The notes under the pieces: generated by a model
The model's input: only the letters and a program-made list of their open reading frames with translations
Databases searched by the model: none
What the model was told of the DNA's origin: nothing
Shown: in pieces, positions 7,194 through 10,338 of the stretch
Numbering within the stretch: the stretch's first letter is position 1
Layout of the letters: the number at the start of each line of letters is the position of its first letter
Made by a program: the position numbers and the translations under genes
NCBI GenBank assembly: GCA_041498155.1
Contig: JBGQHV010000124.1
Coordinates: 1 to 10,338, forward strand
Source of the DNA: DASTHG01 sp041498155
GTDB lineage: Bacteria > Gemmatimonadota > Gemmatimonadetes > Gemmatimonadales > GWC2-71-9
DNA length: 10,338 bases
Direction of reading: 5' to 3'

Positions 7194-9701
7194 ATGGAAG
7201 CGTTGCTACAGGACCTCCGCCTCGCCGTTCGGCAGCTCGTCAAGAACCCGGCGTTCAGCGCCGTGGCCATGCTCACCCTCGCGGTGGGGATCGGCGCGAA
7301 TACGGCCATCTTCAGCGCGGTCAACGCCGTGCTGTTGCGGCCGCTTCCCTATCCCCGATCCGACCGCCTCCTGGAGGTGACGTCGCACGCCGCCGAAGGC
7401 ATGCGGTTCGGCGTTTCCTACCCGGATCTCCTCGATCTGCGCGGGTTGACCCGGGACTTCTCGGGCGTCGCCGCCTACAGCACGCAGCGCTACAACCTCG
7501 GCGGCGCCGGTGACCCGCGCGAGGTTCAGGCGGCGTTCGTGACGGCGGACCTGTTCGACGTGCTCGGCGTGACCCCGCAGGTCGGGCATGGCTTCAGCGC
7601 CGCGCAGGAGCACGACCCGGTCGCGCTGCTGAGCTACGGCATCTGGTCCACGAGCTTCGGGCGCGACCCCGCGATCCTCGGCCGCGGTATCGCGCTGGAC
7701 GGCAAGAGTTACACCGTGGTCGGGGTGATGCCCCCGGGGTTTCACTTTCCCGACACCGACGTGGAGGTCTGGACGCCGGTCGGCGGGATCGTGGCGGAGG
7801 AGCCCCAGGCGCTGACGAACCGCGACTTCCACGCGCTCAACGCGGTCGCGCGGCTCGCGCCGGGCGTCACGGAACGGCAGGCGCAGAGCGACCTCGACGT
7901 GCTGGCGAAACGCATCGCGCTGGAGACGCGCAGTGACACGGGCCCGCGGCGCCTCGTCGCGTTCGGGGGAGGCCCCGCGCCCGCTCCAGGCGGCGGGACG
8001 CGGACTCGTGTGGCGGCCATCGACCAGATCGACTTGAGCGCGATCCCGCTGCGTGACTCCGCCATCGGCGACGTGCGCACCCGGCTCTGGGTGCTGCTCG
8101 GGGCCGTGGCGCTCGTGCTCCTCATCGCCTGCGCCAACGCGGCGAATCTCCTCCTGACTCGGGCCACCGCGCGGCGCCGCGAGATGGCGATCCGCCGCGC
8201 GCTGGGCGCCGGGCGGGGCCGCCTGATCCGCCAGCTGCTGACCGAGAGCGCATTGCTCGCGTTTACGGCGGGCGCGCTCGGTCTCCTGCTCGCGTCCTGG
8301 GGGCTGCACGCGTTGCTCGCCGTCTGGCCGCGGGCGCTTCCCCGCAGCTCCGAAGTCGGCCTCGACGGCACGGTCCTCGCCTTCACCGCCGGTCTGGCGA
8401 TCGTGACCGGAATCGCCTTCGGTCTCGCGCCGGCGTTACGCGCCAGCTCGTTCCAGATCGAGGAGGCGTTGCGGGAAGACTCCGCCGGCACGAGCGGCGG
8501 GCGGCGCCGCCGCCGCCTCCAGAGCTCCCTGGTCATCGCCGAAGTCGCCCTGGCACTCGTCCTGCTCGTGGGCGCCGGCCTCCTCGTCAAGAGCTTCGTG
8601 ACGCTCAACCGCGTGAACCCGGGGTTCGACACGCGGGACGTGCTCGCGGCCCGGGTCCGGCTGACCCCGTCGCGCTATCCCGAGGGACCCGCGCAGCAGC
8701 AGTTCTTCGACAACGTGCTGGCCGCGCTCGCCGCGCGCCCGGACGTCGCCGCCGCGGGCCTCACCGTCACGCTTCCCCTCTCGGGCAGCATGCGGATCAT
8801 CGCGTTCGATCCCCATGTGGTGCGGGCCGATTACCCCGACCCGATCATGATCGCGATGGCATCGGTGGTCACGCCCGGGTACTTCACGGCGCTGGGGATT
8901 CCCATCCGGCGTGGTCGCGGGTTCACCGCCGAGGACCGGGTCGGCACGCCGCGTGTCGTGGTGGTGAGCACCCTCTTCGCGCGCGACCTGTGGCCGGGAG
9001 TCGATCCGATCGGGAAGCACGTTCCGATGGGGGGCCCGCGCACCGGCCCGCAGGACTACACCGTGGTCGGCGTGGTCGACGACCTGCGAATGGGATCGCT
9101 CGACGACGCGGGCGGCCGGCCGGCGCTCTATACCGCGGCGCTGCAGGAGGGCGGGCAACCGCAGATGTGGGTGGTCACCCGGTCGCGCACCGGTTCGCCG
9201 CTCAAGCTGGTCGGCGCGATTCGCGATGCCGTGCGGACGGCGGATCCCCAGCAGCCGATCGGCGACATCGTGAGCCTGGAGCAGCTGATCGGCCGGCAGA
9301 CCGCCGCGCGGCGTTTCAACACCGCGTTACTCGGCGTGTTCGCGTTGCTCGCCCTCGCATTGTCGCTCGTGGGTATCTACGGCGTGACGAGCTATGCCGT
9401 CGCGCAGCGCACGCGGGAGATCGGCGTGCGGCTCGCGCTTGGAGCCACCTCCCGCGATGTCGTTCGCCTGCTCCTGAATGAGAGTCTGGCCCGCGTGGCC
9501 GTCGGGGTCGTGTGCGGCCTCGGGATCGCTTTGCTGGCGACCCGCGTACTCGCCGGGATGCTGTTCGGGGTCGCGCCGCGCGACGGCTCGACGTTCATGG
9601 TCGCGGCGCTGCTCTTCGCCATCGTGGCGCTGATCGCGACCTGGTTGCCGGCGCGTCGTGCGACACGGGTCGATCCGATCGTGACGTTGCGAACGGAATA
9701 G
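7194..9701 (+). CDS. ADOP-type MacB/FtsX duplicated permease 4 (long periplasmic domain 1)
   Basis: Complete 835-residue inner-membrane permease, about 30 residues longer than its neighbours. The start MEALLQDLRLAVRQLVKNPAFS is the family N-terminus. Helix 1 is at ~21-47 (VGIGANTAIF). Periplasmic domain 1 runs ~50-292 and holds the extra length: ACANAAN starts at residue 312 against 287 in permease 3, and the added part (about 250-276) is Gly/Pro-rich, with FGGGPAPAPGGGTRTR. FtsX core 1 has a helix at ~297-318, loop RRREMAIRRALGA, LLTES, and two further helices. The segment RRRRRLQSS precedes the next helix. Periplasmic domain 2 ends near residue 700. FtsX core 2 starts at ~706, with VGIYGVTSYAV and loop REIGVRLALGATSRD. 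The tail is WLPARRATRVDPIVTLRTE. ACANAAN replaces the usual ACANVAN. The role as a MacB/LolCE-like mechanical permease is known for the wider family; its substrate and partner ATPase are not evident here. A 20-bp palindrome follows its stop. Confidence 0.97.
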   Translation: MEALLQDLRLAVRQLVKNPAFSAVAMLTLAVGIGANTAIFSAVNAVLLRPLPYPRSDRLLEVTSHAAEGMRFGVSYPDLLDLRGLTRDFSGVAAYSTQRYNLGGAGDPREVQAAFVTADLFDVLGVTPQVGHGFSAAQEHDPVALLSYGIWSTSFGRDPAILGRGIALDGKSYTVVGVMPPGFHFPDTDVEVWTPVGGIVAEEPQALTNRDFHALNAVARLAPGVTERQAQSDLDVLAKRIALETRSDTGPRRLVAFGGGPAPAPGGGTRTRVAAIDQIDLSAIPLRDSAIGDVRTRLWVLLGAVALVLLIACANAANLLLTRATARRREMAIRRALGAGRGRLIRQLLTESALLAFTAGALGLLLASWGLHALLAVWPRALPRSSEVGLDGTVLAFTAGLAIVTGIAFGLAPALRASSFQIEEALREDSAGTSGGRRRRRLQSSLVIAEVALALVLLVGAGLLVKSFVTLNRVNPGFDTRDVLAARVRLTPSRYPEGPAQQQFFDNVLAALAARPDVAAAGLTVTLPLSGSMRIIAFDPHVVRADYPDPIMIAMASVVTPGYFTALGIPIRRGRGFTAEDRVGTPRVVVVSTLFARDLWPGVDPIGKHVPMGGPRTGPQDYTVVGVVDDLRMGSLDDAGGRPALYTAALQEGGQPQMWVVTRSRTGSPLKLVGAIRDAVRTADPQQPIGDIVSLEQLIGRQTAARRFNTALLGVFALLALALSLVGIYGVTSYAVAQRTREIGVRLALGATSRDVVRLLLNESLARVAVGVVCGLGIALLATRVLAGMLFGVAPRDGSTFMVAALLFAIVALIATWLPARRATRVDPIVTLRTE

Positions 9702-9726
9702 GCTGACGTCAGACGTCTGACGTCGG
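9702..9726 (+). repeat. Perfect 20-bp palindrome made of GACGTC heptamers, between permeases 4 and 5
   Basis: The segment 9705-9724 reads GACGTCAGACGTCTGACGTC and equals its own reverse complement. It is also three tandem heptamers, GACGTCA, GACGTCT and GACGTCG (9705-9725). In RNA it could form an 8-bp stem around an ACGT loop, extendable by U9704-G9725 and C9703-G9726. As DNA it could be a site for a symmetric binding protein. No U-run follows, so it is not a classical terminator. Its position just after a stop and before the next ribosome site matches that of the dyad at 4678-4749. Confidence 0.9.
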
Positions 9727-9732
9727 AAAGGA
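9727..9732 (+). promoter_or_regulatory. Shine-Dalgarno of permease 5
   Basis: AAAGGA lies 5 nt before the ATG at 9738. It sits between GGAA (9725-9728, sharing two bases) and TTCC (9733-9736), a weak 4-bp dyad that would leave AGGA in a loop; this may be chance. Confidence 0.7.
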
Positions 9733-9737
9733 TTCCG

Positions 9738-10338
9738 ATGGAAACCCTGTTTCAGGACCTCCGCTACGCCGCGCGAGCCCTCACCCGGTCGCCCGCCTTC
9801 ACCATCGTGGCCGTGCTGACGCTGGCACTCGGCATCGGCGCGAACACGGCGATCTTCAGCGCCCTCTATGGCGTGTTGCTGCGACCACTCCCGTATCCGG
9901 GATCGGACCGCCTCGTCGGCCTGAGCTACACGTACCAGGGGTACCACGATGTTCAGGACGTGACGTACCCGGCGTTTCAGTACCTGCACGACCACGGTGA
10001 CGTCTTCGATGCCCTGGCCGCGTCGACGCCGGTGGGGGTCACCCTCTCCGCCGGTGCCGAGGCCGTTCACCTCGACATGTCGCGCGTGTCGCAGGAGTAT
10101 TTTCGCGCCCTCGGCGTGTCACCGGCGCTCGGCCGCTCGTTCCTCGCGGAAGAGGATGCGCCGGGAGGGCCGAACACCGCCGTCCTGAGTCACGCATTAT
10201 GGCAGCGGGCATTCGGCGGGGACGAGAAAGTGCTGGGTCGCGCCGTCCTGATCGACGGCACGCCATTCATCGTCGTCGGCGTCATGCCGGCCGATTTCCG
10301 GCCGCCCGACGAAGCCCAGGTCTGGTCCACCCTGGCCC
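9738..10338 (+). CDS. ADOP-type MacB/FtsX duplicated permease 5 (3'-truncated by window edge)
   Basis: The N-terminal 200 residues of a fifth permease of the same class; the frame is open to the right edge. The start METLFQDLRYAARALTRSPAFT is the family N-terminus, with a ribosome site 5 nt upstream. Helix 1 is at ~21-47 (LGIGANTAIF). Periplasmic domain 1 begins after PLPYPGSDRL (50-59) and shows YFRALGVSPALGRSF, WQRAFGGDEKVLGR and VVGVMPADF. Its early part differs from copies 1-3: YPAFQYLHDHGDVFDALAA stands where copies 1 and 2 have DWR...SF, which suggests a different branch of the family. The FtsX cores would lie to the right of the window. The typical length of about 800 residues predicts about 600 more residues. 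It follows the palindrome element at 9702-9726. Substrate unknown. Confidence 0.95.
   Translation, partial: METLFQDLRYAARALTRSPAFTIVAVLTLALGIGANTAIFSALYGVLLRPLPYPGSDRLVGLSYTYQGYHDVQDVTYPAFQYLHDHGDVFDALAASTPVGVTLSAGAEAVHLDMSRVSQEYFRALGVSPALGRSFLAEEDAPGGPNTAVLSHALWQRAFGGDEKVLGRAVLIDGTPFIVVGVMPADFRPPDEAQVWSTLA

Noticed and set aside
4817..7324. An 835-codon open frame on the minus strand opposite permease 3
   Set aside because: It lies opposite a well-recognised family gene. Its translation is rich in R, H, D, E, G and Q with no domain pattern, which is typical of antisense frames in very GC-rich DNA where stop codons are rare.
7206..8309. A 367-codon minus-strand frame, with further minus-strand frames at 8436-9158 and 9327-10070
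   Set aside because: Shadows of permeases 4 and 5, with the same R/H/E/Q-rich composition and no family features.
9704..9711. TGACGTCA, the eukaryotic CRE motif
   Set aside because: The genes, ribosome sites and operon layout are bacterial. The octamer is a by-product of the GACGTC repeat.
1..10338. Recently duplicated, nearly identical gene copies or an assembly artefact
   Set aside because: The copies share motifs but differ throughout in sequence and length, so they are old paralogues rather than collapsed or repeated assembly segments.
1..10338. tRNA, rRNA, IS element or phage features
   Set aside because: Nearly all bases are in the five permease genes, and the four short gaps contain no such signals.

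Overview
The window is a single block of head-to-tail genes on the + strand. All of them encode the same protein type: large MacB/FtsX-type membrane permeases of the 'acidobacterial duplicated orphan permease' (ADOP) class. There are five: one cut by the left edge, three complete (803, 805 and 835 residues) and one cut by the right edge. Each complete copy has a membrane helix near residues 21-47, a MacB-like periplasmic domain, an FtsX core with a fourth helix, a second periplasmic domain and a second FtsX core, and ends in the sequence LRTE. No ATPase, membrane-fusion protein, outer-membrane channel or regulator gene is visible, so the copies are 'orphans' within this window.

The DNA is very GC-rich (roughly 70% by eye). 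Tandem ADOP arrays are typical of Acidobacteriota and of Gemmatimonadota-like soil bacteria. I cannot decide the phylum from these genes alone.

Layout: permease 1 (1-2257, 5' end missing), an 8-nt gap, permease 2 (2266-4677), an 88-nt gap with a strong dyad built from 7-nt repeats, permease 3 (4766-7183), a 10-nt gap, permease 4 (7194-9701), a 36-nt gap with a perfect 20-bp palindrome also built from 7-nt repeats, and permease 5 (9738 to the right edge). All five probably form one transcription unit. Junctions 1>2 and 3>4 are tight, with the TAG stop inside the next gene's Shine-Dalgarno. Junctions 2>3 and 4>5 are spaced by the dyad elements. The array therefore reads as couples (1+2), (3+4), (5+?).

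How the proteins work together is inference. Both halves of every complete copy keep the cytoplasmic loop motif that touches the ATPase in MacB/LolCDE-type transporters. They therefore probably use an ATPase encoded elsewhere and move or sense something at the cell envelope. The membrane parts are near-uniform while the periplasmic parts differ, which suggests copies with different periplasmic partners or substrates. Nothing here shows an unmistakably new system. The most noteworthy non-coding signals are the two heptamer-based dyads and their alternation along the array.
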